A stretch of 64,000 bases of DNA from Avibacterium volantium_A (GTDB lineage Bacteria; Pseudomonadota; Gammaproteobacteria; Enterobacterales; Pasteurellaceae). Made by a program: the position numbers and the translations under genes. The stretch lies in NCBI RefSeq assembly GCF_049366555.1, contig NZ_JBMMGT010000003.1, positions 1-64,000 on the forward strand. The letters are read 5' to 3'. Positions 8,234-16,713 of this stretch are shown in pieces; the stretch's first letter is position 1, and every line of letters begins with the position of its first letter. The notes under the pieces are model-generated. The model saw only the letters and a list, made by a program, of their open reading frames with translations. It did not search any database and was not told where the DNA came from.

Positions 8234-8836
8234 ATGCACCATCACCAGCACGATCACGGCTCACAAAATCAACGCATTTTAGCTTTCAGTTTTGCCATTA
8301 TCACCGCTTATATGGTGATCGAATTTCTTGGTGGCTATTATTTCAACAGCCTAACTCTAATGGCGGACGCAGGCCATATGGCAAATGATAGCCTCTCTTT
8401 ATTACTTGCCTTTGTCGCCCTGTTTTTCAGCCATAAAACACAGAAATATTTTGCTCTGCTCAATGCGGTTTCTTTAATTATTGTGGCGATTTGGATTTTA
8501 TGGGAAGCCCTTGAACGCTGGCAAAATCCTTTGCTAATTAATGCGTTACCAATGCTAGCCGTGGCGATTGTGGGGCTGTTAGTCAATATGATTGTGGCGT
8601 GGTTAATGCTAAAAAGTGATCACGAAAATCTAAATATTCGCGCCGCCTATTTACACGTTCTGGCTGATTTATTTGGCTCTGTTATCGCGATCATTGCGGG
8701 GCTAAGCGCCTGGCTGTGGCAAATTCAGTGGATAGATATTGTCGCCAGCGCTATTTTAAGTATGTTTATTTTGCGCAGTGGGCTGAGCATAATGAAAGCC
8801 ACAATAGCGGGGCAGCATTTAGGGCATTCTCATTAA
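8234..8836 (+). CDS. Short cation diffusion facilitator (probable zinc efflux)
   Basis: A 200-residue CDF-family membrane protein. About six hydrophobic segments are visible. The two metal-site motifs are present: HMAND at 48-52 in the second helix and HVLAD in the fifth. Both ends are histidine-rich (MHHHQHDHG at the start, GQHLGHSH at the end). It stops directly after the sixth helix, so it lacks the roughly 90-residue cytoplasmic domain of ZitB/CzcD that normally aids dimerisation and metal sensing. The start at 8234 has AGGA six bases upstream; an upstream in-frame ATG at 8207 lacks a site. Substrate (probably Zn2+) is inferred from the family. Confidence 0.85.
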   Translation: MHHHQHDHGSQNQRILAFSFAIITAYMVIEFLGGYYFNSLTLMADAGHMANDSLSLLLAFVALFFSHKTQKYFALLNAVSLIIVAIWILWEALERWQNPLLINALPMLAVAIVGLLVNMIVAWLMLKSDHENLNIRAAYLHVLADLFGSVIAIIAGLSAWLWQIQWIDIVASAILSMFILRSGLSIMKATIAGQHLGHSH

Positions 8837-8872
8837 GCGAAATGTCAGCAGAATAGAAATTTGATGAAAACA

Positions 8873-8911
8873 AAGTGCGGTGGAAAAATTCAAAAAATTT
8901 CCACCGCACTT
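8873..8911. terminator. USS dyad terminator between the CDF gene and ampD
   Basis: Two uptake sequences face each other: AAGTGCGGTGGAAA (8873-8886) and TTTCCACCGCACTT (8898-8911) form a 14-bp perfect stem with an 11-base loop. The pair lies between convergent stop codons and probably terminates both, a common use of inverted USS in Pasteurellaceae. Confidence 0.75.
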
Positions 8912-8915
8912 GTGT

Positions 8916-9470
8916 TTATAGGCTGTTTAAATATTTTTCCCAATCAAAATATTGCCCGGGGTCGATTTTTCTGCCGGGGGAAATGTCGCTATGCCCCACA
9001 ATGCGATCTTTACGAATTTTGGGATAACGTTGCATTATGCTTTGCGTGAGCGTTGTTAGTGTTGCATATTGCTGCTCTGTGAAGGGCTGATTGTTGCTCC
9101 CTTCTAATTCAATGCCAATCGCGAAGTCATTACATTTTTCACGTCCTTGAAAGCAGGATACGCCCGCGTGCCAAGCACGATCATTGAAGCTGACATATTG
9201 CGTAATTTTTCCCTCACGATTAATCAGGCAATGCGCTGACACGCGGAGATCTTTGATTTCTTCAAAATAAGGGTGCTGGCTTGGATCTAAGCGCCCTTGG
9301 AAAAAGGCATCAATAAAATTTCCGCCAAATTGTTCGGGGGGAAGACTGATGTAATGAATGACGAGCAACGAAATATCTTGCGGATCGAGACGTAAATCAT
9401 AGTGGGGCGAGGGGCAATGTTTTTGTTTTGCCAACCAGCCTGATTGATCAATGGAAAATGTCGATTTCAT
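8916..9470 (-). CDS. ampD: 1,6-anhydro-N-acetylmuramyl-L-alanine amidase AmpD
   Basis: AmpD is the cytosolic zinc amidase that cleaves the peptide from anhydro-muropeptides during cell-wall recycling. It also lowers the AmpR inducer signal in species with inducible AmpC. The zinc ligands equivalent to E. coli His34, His154 and Asp164 are His39 (VIHY), His160 (VGHSDI) and Asp170 (GRKIDPG). I chose MKSTFSIDQ at 9470 (184 residues, the usual length); the longer reading frame to 9539 adds an unconserved leader. It is convergent with the CDF gene and divergent from pilA. Confidence 0.94.
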   Translation of the reverse strand: MKSTFSIDQSGWLAKQKHCPSPHYDLRLDPQDISLLVIHYISLPPEQFGGNFIDAFFQGRLDPSQHPYFEEIKDLRVSAHCLINREGKITQYVSFNDRAWHAGVSCFQGREKCNDFAIGIELEGSNNQPFTEQQYATLTTLTQSIMQRYPKIRKDRIVGHSDISPGRKIDPGQYFDWEKYLNSL

Positions 9471-9612
9471 AGTTTTTTTGCGATCGTGATCGAGAAAAAG
9501 TGCGGTGCTTTTTGGCTTTATTTTTAATTTGCGCCACACTTATTCGCACGGGTTATTCATTGCCCATATTCTATCGAAAATTAATGTTAAGAGAAATCAA
9601 CAAGGACAGCTT

Positions 9613-10047
9613 ATGAACAGATTTTCTACTCGTTTGAAGAATCAAGAGGGTTTTACGTTAATTGAATTAATGATTGTAATCGCCATTGTGGCAATTTTGG
9701 CAACAATCGCCGTGCCGGCTTATCAAAACTATACGAAAAAAGCGGCAATTTCAGAGCTTATTCAAGCTGCAAGCCCTTATCGCTCTGAAGTGGAACTTTG
9801 TGTGTATAACACAAATTCAACCAACAAATGTAATGCGGGAACAAATGGCATTCAGAAAAAATTAGCCAATAAGGGCAAAGTGGGCTCGATTGATGTGCAA
9901 AAAGGGAAAATTACCGTTACAGGCAGAGAGAACTTGGCGGGGATAAGTTATTCTTTAAGCGCAAGTGGTGATGCTGCCAAAGGGGTTACTTGGACGGTGA
10001 AATGCGATAAATCTGCCGAATTATTCCCAGCGGGATTTTGTGGCTGA
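9613..10047 (+). CDS. pilA: Type IV pilin (PilA/PtfA)
   Basis: Major subunit of a type IVa pilus. The 144-residue prepilin has a short 13-residue basic leader ending in Gly13, then FTLIELMIVIAIVAILATIA: the class III cleavage site G|F with Glu5 of the mature protein, followed by the hydrophobic assembly helix. The C-terminal part has four cysteines, the last two bounding a D-region near the end (KCDKSAELFPAGFCG). AAGGA (9602-9606) lies six bases before the start. It precedes pilB by 12 bp. Type IV pili here would serve adhesion, twitching and DNA uptake, matching the USS-rich genome. Confidence 0.95.
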   Translation: MNRFSTRLKNQEGFTLIELMIVIAIVAILATIAVPAYQNYTKKAAISELIQAASPYRSEVELCVYNTNSTNKCNAGTNGIQKKLANKGKVGSIDVQKGKITVTGRENLAGISYSLSASGDAAKGVTWTVKCDKSAELFPAGFCG

Positions 10048-10059
10048 TGGGGATAAATA

Positions 10060-11475
10060 ATGGCAGAATATGCGTTACAGTCGCAAATGACGGTTTGTGC
10101 GGTAGATGGAAAATTTTTTGAAATTCCACCGCACTTATGGCAGCAAAACCAACAGCAAAAAGCCCTGCTAATTCGCTATTTTGCTGTGCCATTGCAAGAA
10201 AATGCGCAAACGCTTTGGTTAGGCATTGATGATTTGAATAATCTTTCTGCTTGCGAAACCTTTTCTTTTTTAACAGGAAAAGTGGTTGAACCCGTGTTGT
10301 TGCAAGGGCAAGATTTGAAATTGCTCTTGCAAAGCCTTGCACCAAATGTGGCGGAAGAACCTGCTGTACCCGATTTTTATCGCCCCACTGAGCAGATTAA
10401 AACGGAAAATGTGCAAGAAAAAGCCGATGAGCCCGTTATTCAACTCTTAGATCGGCTTTTTGAAAAGGCGTTGCAACTGAATGCCTCAGATATTCATTTA
10501 GAGCCGCAGCGCGAGCAGTTGCAAATCCGCTTTCGTATTGATGGCGTATTGCAGTGCCAGACGCCATTATCTACGCAAATTAGTCAGCGCTTAATTTCTC
10601 GCTTAAAATTGCTCGCTCGCCTTGATATAAGCGAAACACGTTTGCCACAAGATGGACGTTTTCATTTTAAAACCACCTTTTCTGATGTGTTAGATTTTCG
10701 CCTTTCCACCTTGCCCACCCAGTATGGCGAAAAAGCGGTGTTACGTTTGCAGAAAAACAAGCCTGTCAGCTTAGCGTTTTCACAGTTGGGAATGAACGCA
10801 GCGCAGCAAAAGGCTTTGCAGCAAGCCCTTTCCCAACCTCAAGGCTTGATTTTAGTTACAGGCCCAACAGGGAGTGGAAAAAGTATTACCCTTTACACCG
10901 CACTTGAATGGTTGAATCAGTCGGAAAAGCATATTCTCACCGCCGAAGATCCCATTGAAATAGAACTGCCGGGCATTATCCAAACGCAAATTAATCCACA
11001 AATCGGGCTAGATTTTAACCGATTGTTACGCACATTTTTACGCCAAGATCCTGACATCATTATGCTTGGCGAAATTCGAGATGCAGAAAGTGCAGCGATT
11101 GCTTTGCGTGCAGCACAAACAGGGCATTTAGTGCTTTCTACGCTGCATACCAATAATGCTCATTCAGCAATTTCTCGCTTATTGCAGCTCGGTATCCAAC
11201 AGCACGAAATTGAAAGCAGTTTGCTGCTCGTTATCGCCCAGCGTTTAGTGCGCAAAATTTGTACGCATCACACCGAAAATTGCGATTGCTATCAAGGTTA
11301 TAAAGGGCGTTGCGGAATTTATCAATTTTTACAACCGCACTTTAATAATGGGGAAATTTCCTATCAAACGGATTATGCTTCTTTACGAGAAAGCGGATTG
11401 GAAAAGGTAAAGCAAGGAATAACCGATTTCGCTGAAGTAGAAAGGGTGCTGGGGAGATTGATGGAGAGCGAATAA
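10060..11475 (+). CDS. pilB: Type IV pilus assembly ATPase PilB
   Basis: Hexameric cytoplasmic motor ATPase that powers pilus extension (GspE/PilB family). Visible motifs are Walker A GPTGSGKS (268-275), the Asp box EDPIE (296-300), Walker B IIMLGEIRD (333-341) and the His box AAQTGHLVLSTLHTN (351-365). A Cys cluster follows (ICTHHTENCDC and GRCG). At 471 residues it is full length. In related genomes pilB is followed by pilC and pilD; here an oppositely oriented sialidase gene follows after 46 bp, so platform protein and prepilin peptidase must be elsewhere or missing. Confidence 0.95.
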   Translation: MAEYALQSQMTVCAVDGKFFEIPPHLWQQNQQQKALLIRYFAVPLQENAQTLWLGIDDLNNLSACETFSFLTGKVVEPVLLQGQDLKLLLQSLAPNVAEEPAVPDFYRPTEQIKTENVQEKADEPVIQLLDRLFEKALQLNASDIHLEPQREQLQIRFRIDGVLQCQTPLSTQISQRLISRLKLLARLDISETRLPQDGRFHFKTTFSDVLDFRLSTLPTQYGEKAVLRLQKNKPVSLAFSQLGMNAAQQKALQQALSQPQGLILVTGPTGSGKSITLYTALEWLNQSEKHILTAEDPIEIELPGIIQTQINPQIGLDFNRLLRTFLRQDPDIIMLGEIRDAESAAIALRAAQTGHLVLSTLHTNNAHSAISRLLQLGIQQHEIESSLLLVIAQRLVRKICTHHTENCDCYQGYKGRCGIYQFLQPHFNNGEISYQTDYASLRESGLEKVKQGITDFAEVERVLGRLMESE

Positions 11476-11476
11476 A

Positions 11477-11507
11477 AAGTGGGAGAAAAATAAATTATCT
11501 CCCACTT
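11477..11507 (-). terminator. Intrinsic terminator of the sialidase gene
   Basis: The stem AAGTGGGAGA/TCTCCCACTT (11477-11486 and 11498-11507) is followed on the minus strand by TTTTTATT. It lies between the convergent pilB and sialidase genes. On the plus strand no T-run follows, so it mainly serves the sialidase. Confidence 0.7.
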
Positions 11508-11521
11508 CAAAGGTGAGTTGA

Positions 11522-14500
11522 TTAGAAACGATATTCTAATTTACCCGCAAAGTAAGTTTGTTTTAGTCCATAGTCAGAAAGGGATTTTCTATGGCTAATT
11601 TGGGCACTGATGTTTAGGTTTGGCGTAATATCATAACCTGCGCTGGCAGAGAATAATAAGGCATTGCCTAATTTACCCGTTTTGTATTGCTGGGTTGTTC
11701 CATCATTGAGAGTTAAGACAGGGGTATTTCCTGTATTGTGTTCATACATTGTACGGAATTTCAATGATTTCCACGCAATTTCACCCCCAATTTGTTGAGT
11801 GAAAATATATTGTCGATCATTATTGATATTCCAACTGAAGGTATGATCCTCAATATTGGCTTTGCTACTTTGATATTGCAACGCAATAATTGGCGTTAAA
11901 CGGACTTCATTTAGCAAGAAATGATAGCCTGTTTCTGCACCAATGCCCCAAGAATGGCCTCTCACTTTGGCTAAATCTTTATGTTGTGAAGTGGAAATTT
12001 TACCGCGCACATATTGATAGTTTCCACTGAGATTAATATAGCTTTGTTCGGTCAGTTGATTTTCTAATGTGAATAATACCCCTACAGATTTATATTTTGC
12101 CGAGCTGCTGCCTTCAATTTCTGTGGTTTTTGGTTCAACCGAGAATTTGCTGAGAGCAAGCCCTAAGTGAAGACGCTGTTTATCGTTGAGATCAAGGCGA
12201 CCACCAAATAAGGTACTATTCGTGGTGGATTTGTAGCTATAGCCATAATCACTAAAGCCAAGGTTGCTATCATAAGTGGCTTTACGATGTTGTTGTAAAA
12301 CATAGAAATTTTTCGTGCCTTGCGTAATGTTTTGGGCAAAGGTTTGAGCCTGCATATAACTATGTTCTAACAAGGCTAAATTCGTCACCAAATAGGCTGG
12401 AACTTGGCTATTTAATGCTGGGCGATAGGTTGAGGCACTTGTGGCTGTCACATTTCCTGCTAATGGCGTAACTGTTGCATTACCTGTATTTGGATTGGTA
12501 GGTGCTGCTACCACCACAGCATTATCTACTGGGGAAGAGGTTTCACTGCTGTTATCCGTATTTTCTGCATTTGGATTGGCAGGTGGTGTTACAACTGCAT
12601 TATCCACAGGGGACGTGGTTTCTGTGCTGTTATCCGTATTTTCTGCATTTGGATTGGTAGGTGGTGTTACCACAGCATTATCTACTGGGGAAGTGGTTTC
12701 TGTGCTGTTATTGGCATTTCCTCCATTTTGATCTGAAGGTGGTGCTACCACTGCATTATCCACAGGAGCGGTAGTTTCACCGCTATTGTCAGTATTCCCT
12801 TCATCTTGGTTTGCTGGAGGGGTTACTGTCGTGTCCGCGGTTGGTGGAGTCGGTGCAGCCGTGTCATCAGCTTTAGGGCTTTCCTCTTTTGGTGGTGTTG
12901 TTGGAGCTTTAATAATTGGTGATAACGGTTCGCCATCTTCATTAATTAGCAAGGTTTGCAAGCGGTAATCGTTGAAATTACTGTTGTTCTCACCAAAACT
13001 ATTTTCACTTGCCGTAGTTGCTCCTTTTTCAATGCTAACTAAGGTGTAGCGATTAATATAGCTTTCATCATTATGAACAGCTTTCGCCAAATTGAACGCA
13101 TCTATGCGGCTGGTTTCACCTTTCACTTGAATGAGTGAAATACCCTCATCAGCATCGTAGCGTTCGTTTTTATTCGTGTCTGAATTACCAATCTGGCTAT
13201 TGAGTAAGTTTATATTTACCGGAATAGGTTGGGTGGTGGTTAAATCTCCATTAATCAGCACGCGATCCGCACGCCATTCTGTCATATTTTCGGAAACGTT
13301 ATCCACATTTAATGTAATATCCGCCCCCTCGTTGGTTACACTCCCAAAGGATAGGGTTTTAGGTTGGAAACTGGCATTTCTGGATTTGCTGCCGTTTGCC
13401 GTATGATTTAAGTGTGGGGTATTATTCGGTGCAATATGGGCATTGGCTTGCCAATAAGTATGTGAATGAACGATCCCATTTCCTGTCAAACTCGCATTTT
13501 CTTTGATATATAACGGCGAATGGTTTAATTCCCCTTCTAAAATGGTTACCCCTTGATTTAACAAGGTTTTTCCTGTGTGATTGAATTGCCCAATTAAATA
13601 TAATGTACCCTCTCCATTTTTGCTTAAACTACCTTGCCCTTGCGTATCAGCAAATAAACGGCTTGTTTGGTTGGCACTAATATCCGCATTAATTTGGCTT
13701 GTGTCATCAAGTGCAAGGGTATCAAAGCGAGCAATCACATTATCTTTTATGCTTAATGTGGCATTATTCGCTAAATTTGCATTTTGCGTTAAATGTGAAG
13801 TATCTGGTGCATAAATTATTTCACCTTGGTTGATGGTAAGCTCGTTTAAGGTTGAATTTGTTTCTAAGGTTAAGTGGTTATTATTAAGTGCGGTCGGTTT
13901 ATAGGCAAAATTTAATTTACCTTGATCATTGCCAAGCATTTCACCCTTAATTTTTCTTACCCCAGATTGCAAATAGTTAAGCGTGCTAGCTTCGGTGGCA
14001 TTGCTATTAATAATATTGCCGTTAATTGTTGCCGCTTGCAGCCCTTTATCTTCGCCATTTTCAATGGTGAAATTATTGCCATTTAAGTCAAACGTTCCTT
14101 TATTCAAGCTGAGATTTTCGGCTTTAATTTGGTTTTCACCGTATAATTTTACTGTGCCTTCAGGGTTTACAATAATGTCGGAATAGGCTTGAACTTGACC
14201 ATCTTTTTCTTGCTGTTTTAAACCTAATGTGCCTTCATTAACCACCATTTTGGCAGGGTTTACCCCTTCACCGATTTTAATAATTTCCCCATCACCAATT
14301 TTATAGAATGTTTCAGCAACGGTGCTATTACGATCATATTCAAATGGCGTGTTCCGTTTATCACGATGCAAGATATTGTCTTGCCATACAAGCTCTTGAA
14401 TATTTAAGCGAACAAAATCAATTTTTCCTTCCGCCCCTTCATAAAGCAAGCCAATATCGCCATTTGGCAATTCAGTTAAGCTGCTATAGGCGTAATTATT

Positions 14501-16441
14501 TGGTGTAATTGTGGTGGTATATTTCCATTCAATAGAACCATCTTCTTGCACTTCACCAAGCCAGACTTTACCATTGCTGCGCCCGTTAGAATGCGGATTG
14601 GCAAAAAGGATATGTTCTTTGCCATTAATACGTTTGGAATATTTAATTACTGAAAGTTGACAATAAGGTTCTAGTAACACGTCATCTAAAATAACGTCTT
14701 TTTCCCAAGTGTAACCACCGTCATAACTGGTGGAAATATGCACGCGATTATGTGGTGTTACACGAGAAAAGAGTTTTAATTGTCCGTTGTCTAATTCAAT
14801 CACTTGGGATTCAGTAATTTCATAGCCATAAGTGCCGTTAAGCAGACGTGATCCACCTTGTGTCGCAAATCTGCTATCAATTGGTGATTCACCACGTTCC
14901 CAAGTTTTGCCACCGTCTTTACTAATGATAACCGCTGCTACTTGTTTATTATTGTTATTGGTGTAGTAAACCGGCATCACTAAAGAGCCGTCTTTAAGCT
15001 GAATCCCTGTTCCGGGGCCTGTTCCCATAAAACGCATCCAATCGGCTTTCACTTGAGAGTTAATGTTGACTGGGTTAGACCAAGTTTCACCGTCATTATC
15101 ACTATAAGTGAGCCATAAATTGCTGGTGATGGTTGATTTAAGTGGGGCGCTATCATTATTTGGATTTTTCGTTTGTAAATAAATATTTCCTAAACGTGTA
15201 TCGCCTTGATATAAATCACCGAGATCGTTAAATGCCAATTCAGGATTACCATTAATAACAACCCGATAATCTGTTGGTTTATTTTTATCATTATAAACAA
15301 TGCCGTTTTCACGAATGGTGTAGCGATTATTATATTCGTCAGTTAATAATTGATAATATTTCCCACCGATATTTTTATAACCTGAACCTTCGGCATTTTG
15401 ATTTTTGATTCCAAAGAAACCTTGCGTTTCAGGGAACATATCCACAATCATAAAGACACGCCCATTGCGTTTGTCTTGCACCATTAGGGGATCGATTAAG
15501 AACGCAGAGTTTTGACTGCCATAAGATTGGCTGGCAAGATCAATCACTGTTTGGCTTTTTTGCCAAGTTAAGCCACCATCAAAACTGCGGCGGATCGCGG
15601 TATCAATATTTCCCCAGTCAGCAGAATGTTGCCAGCGCTTGTCGATAGCGGCGATAACAACGCCGTTTTGCGTGGTGAGTAAGGAAGGAATACGGTAGTT
15701 TTTTGCGCCATCTTGATTTGGTTGAAAGAGCGATTCTTTTTCCGTTAGCATTGCCCCTGAAGCGCGATGTTTATCCGCATTCTCGCTTTCGTTTCGGCGA
15801 TAGGTTTCCGCTAATTCTTGGTGTAGCGCTTTGATTTTTTCTTCTGACAATACTTGTTCGGTAACTCCCGCCGAATAAATATTTCCACTAAAACGCATTT
15901 CATTGCCAGAGCTTCTTGGCGTTTTTCCTAAATAAGCAATATTTAAGTTCTCAATATCTTTGAAGAATTTAGAATTATTATGTGTTTGTTTTAATTCGCC
16001 ATTCACATAAATTTTAATTTGGTTATTTGTTTTATCAAACGTATAGGTAATGGTTTGATAATCTTTATTTTGATTATCAACATTTGCGGTAAGTGCTGAA
16101 TTATTAATTAAATAGCTATTCTTATTTCTTAATTCTAAGCCAAAGGTATCCGTGCCTTGCTTCCTTAACATATAGAAATTAATATAGTGGTTGGTGTGTC
16201 CACCTAGGGTTGAAGCACCTAAAAGAGAATAAACATTATCACCACCATTGGTTTTAAAGCCAAAAGTTAAAGAACCGTTTTCTAAATTAAAAACATCATT
16301 TTTAGTGAAGGTTTCAGTGATATTAAGTGGCTTGAAAAATTCGGTATTTGATTTGAAATCTAAGATTCCTTCGCTACTCGCCATGGCATATTGGCTGATA
16401 AGACACGAGGAGATTAAAACTGCCAATGCTGTTTTTTTCAT
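11522..16441 (-). CDS. Autotransporter sialidase (neuraminidase)
   Basis: A 1639-residue secreted sialidase with a type V autotransporter architecture. Residues 1-21 are a signal peptide ending AMA. About 28-215 forms a laminin-G/concanavalin-like module, probably sugar binding. About 240-690 is a BNR sialidase: YRIP (249-252, first arginine of the triad), Asp boxes at 286-293, 447-454, 507-514 and 572-579, and a GDIGLLYEG segment near 661-669. About 730-1130 is beta-helix-like, with a passenger repeat GEGTLYLIGQFNHTGKTLL. About 1208-1311 is a Pro/Thr/Asn-rich repeat linker, and the last 270 residues form a beta-barrel ending KLEYRF. It would release sialic acid from host glycans. Pasteurella multocida NanB is a related type; identity to it was not tested. 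Confidence 0.9.
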   Translation of the reverse strand: MKKTALAVLISSCLISQYAMASSEGILDFKSNTEFFKPLNITETFTKNDVFNLENGSLTFGFKTNGGDNVYSLLGASTLGGHTNHYINFYMLRKQGTDTFGLELRNKNSYLINNSALTANVDNQNKDYQTITYTFDKTNNQIKIYVNGELKQTHNNSKFFKDIENLNIAYLGKTPRSSGNEMRFSGNIYSAGVTEQVLSEEKIKALHQELAETYRRNESENADKHRASGAMLTEKESLFQPNQDGAKNYRIPSLLTTQNGVVIAAIDKRWQHSADWGNIDTAIRRSFDGGLTWQKSQTVIDLASQSYGSQNSAFLIDPLMVQDKRNGRVFMIVDMFPETQGFFGIKNQNAEGSGYKNIGGKYYQLLTDEYNNRYTIRENGIVYNDKNKPTDYRVVINGNPELAFNDLGDLYQGDTRLGNIYLQTKNPNNDSAPLKSTITSNLWLTYSDNDGETWSNPVNINSQVKADWMRFMGTGPGTGIQLKDGSLVMPVYYTNNNNKQVAAVIISKDGGKTWERGESPIDSRFATQGGSRLLNGTYGYEITESQVIELDNGQLKLFSRVTPHNRVHISTSYDGGYTWEKDVILDDVLLEPYCQLSVIKYSKRINGKEHILFANPHSNGRSNGKVWLGEVQEDGSIEWKYTTTITPNNYAYSSLTELPNGDIGLLYEGAEGKIDFVRLNIQELVWQDNILHRDKRNTPFEYDRNSTVAETFYKIGDGEIIKIGEGVNPAKMVVNEGTLGLKQQEKDGQVQAYSDIIVNPEGTVKLYGENQIKAENLSLNKGTFDLNGNNFTIENGEDKGLQAATINGNIINSNATEASTLNYLQSGVRKIKGEMLGNDQGKLNFAYKPTALNNNHLTLETNSTLNELTINQGEIIYAPDTSHLTQNANLANNATLSIKDNVIARFDTLALDDTSQINADISANQTSRLFADTQGQGSLSKNGEGTLYLIGQFNHTGKTLLNQGVTILEGELNHSPLYIKENASLTGNGIVHSHTYWQANAHIAPNNTPHLNHTANGSKSRNASFQPKTLSFGSVTNEGADITLNVDNVSENMTEWRADRVLINGDLTTTQPIPVNINLLNSQIGNSDTNKNERYDADEGISLIQVKGETSRIDAFNLAKAVHNDESYINRYTLVSIEKGATTASENSFGENNSNFNDYRLQTLLINEDGEPLSPIIKAPTTPPKEESPKADDTAAPTPPTADTTVTPPANQDEGNTDNSGETTAPVDNAVVAPPSDQNGGNANNSTETTSPVDNAVVTPPTNPNAENTDNSTETTSPVDNAVVTPPANPNAENTDNSSETSSPVDNAVVVAAPTNPNTGNATVTPLAGNVTATSASTYRPALNSQVPAYLVTNLALLEHSYMQAQTFAQNITQGTKNFYVLQQHRKATYDSNLGFSDYGYSYKSTTNSTLFGGRLDLNDKQRLHLGLALSKFSVEPKTTEIEGSSSAKYKSVGVLFTLENQLTEQSYINLSGNYQYVRGKISTSQHKDLAKVRGHSWGIGAETGYHFLLNEVRLTPIIALQYQSSKANIEDHTFSWNINNDRQYIFTQQIGGEIAWKSLKFRTMYEHNTGNTPVLTLNDGTTQQYKTGKLGNALLFSASAGYDITPNLNISAQISHRKSLSDYGLKQTYFAGKLEYRF
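12509..12820 (-). repeat. Four tandem 78-bp repeats coding a 26-residue linker unit
   Basis: The linker between sialidase passenger and barrel is built of four 26-residue units (consensus around ETTSPVDNAVVTPP, with NAENTDNS). The second and third units are nearly identical in DNA and the outer two are diverged. The unit length is a multiple of three, so copy-number change would keep the frame and alter stalk length. Confidence 0.85.
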
Positions 16442-16513
16442 AGGGCATCCTTTGTTTGATGTGAAATTAGGAGTATCTCAGCGCTGATGATATTTTTGCT
16501 CCATAATGGAGTA

Positions 16514-16565
16514 AATAATGATAATTTCACTTCGTGATATTCTTCACAGAATCATTCTCATTTTC
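16514..16565. promoter_or_regulatory. Fur-like sites upstream of the sialidase gene
   Basis: In the 272-bp gap between the sialidase and phoH, the minus-strand word at 16547-16565 matches the 19-bp Fur consensus at 14 positions (core ATGAGAATGATT). A second segment at 16514-16525 carries two adjoining NATAAT hexamers (AATAATGATAAT). Both lie about 75-125 bp upstream of the sialidase start. Iron control is an inference from motif resemblance in AT-rich DNA. Confidence 0.4.
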
Positions 16566-16713
16566 TATCAAAAATGAGAGATTTCTCGCATTTCTACAAA
16601 AAGAGAATTTCTCAAAGAGCATTAGAGCCTGTATTTAAAACGTGATAAGATGCCCACCAACAATCAAATGATTCTGGCAGTAGCAGGAAAAACCAAAATA
16701 AAAGGAACACAAC

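Noticed and set aside
8131..8388. Plus-strand 85-codon frame overlapping the CDF start
   Set aside because: It is out of frame with the CDF gene, lacks a ribosome site and its start region overlaps a USS; no family resemblance.
12441..12968. Plus-strand open frames opposite the sialidase linker
   Set aside because: They are antisense reflections of the repetitive Pro/Thr coding sequence, with repeat-derived hydrophobic translation and no ribosome site.
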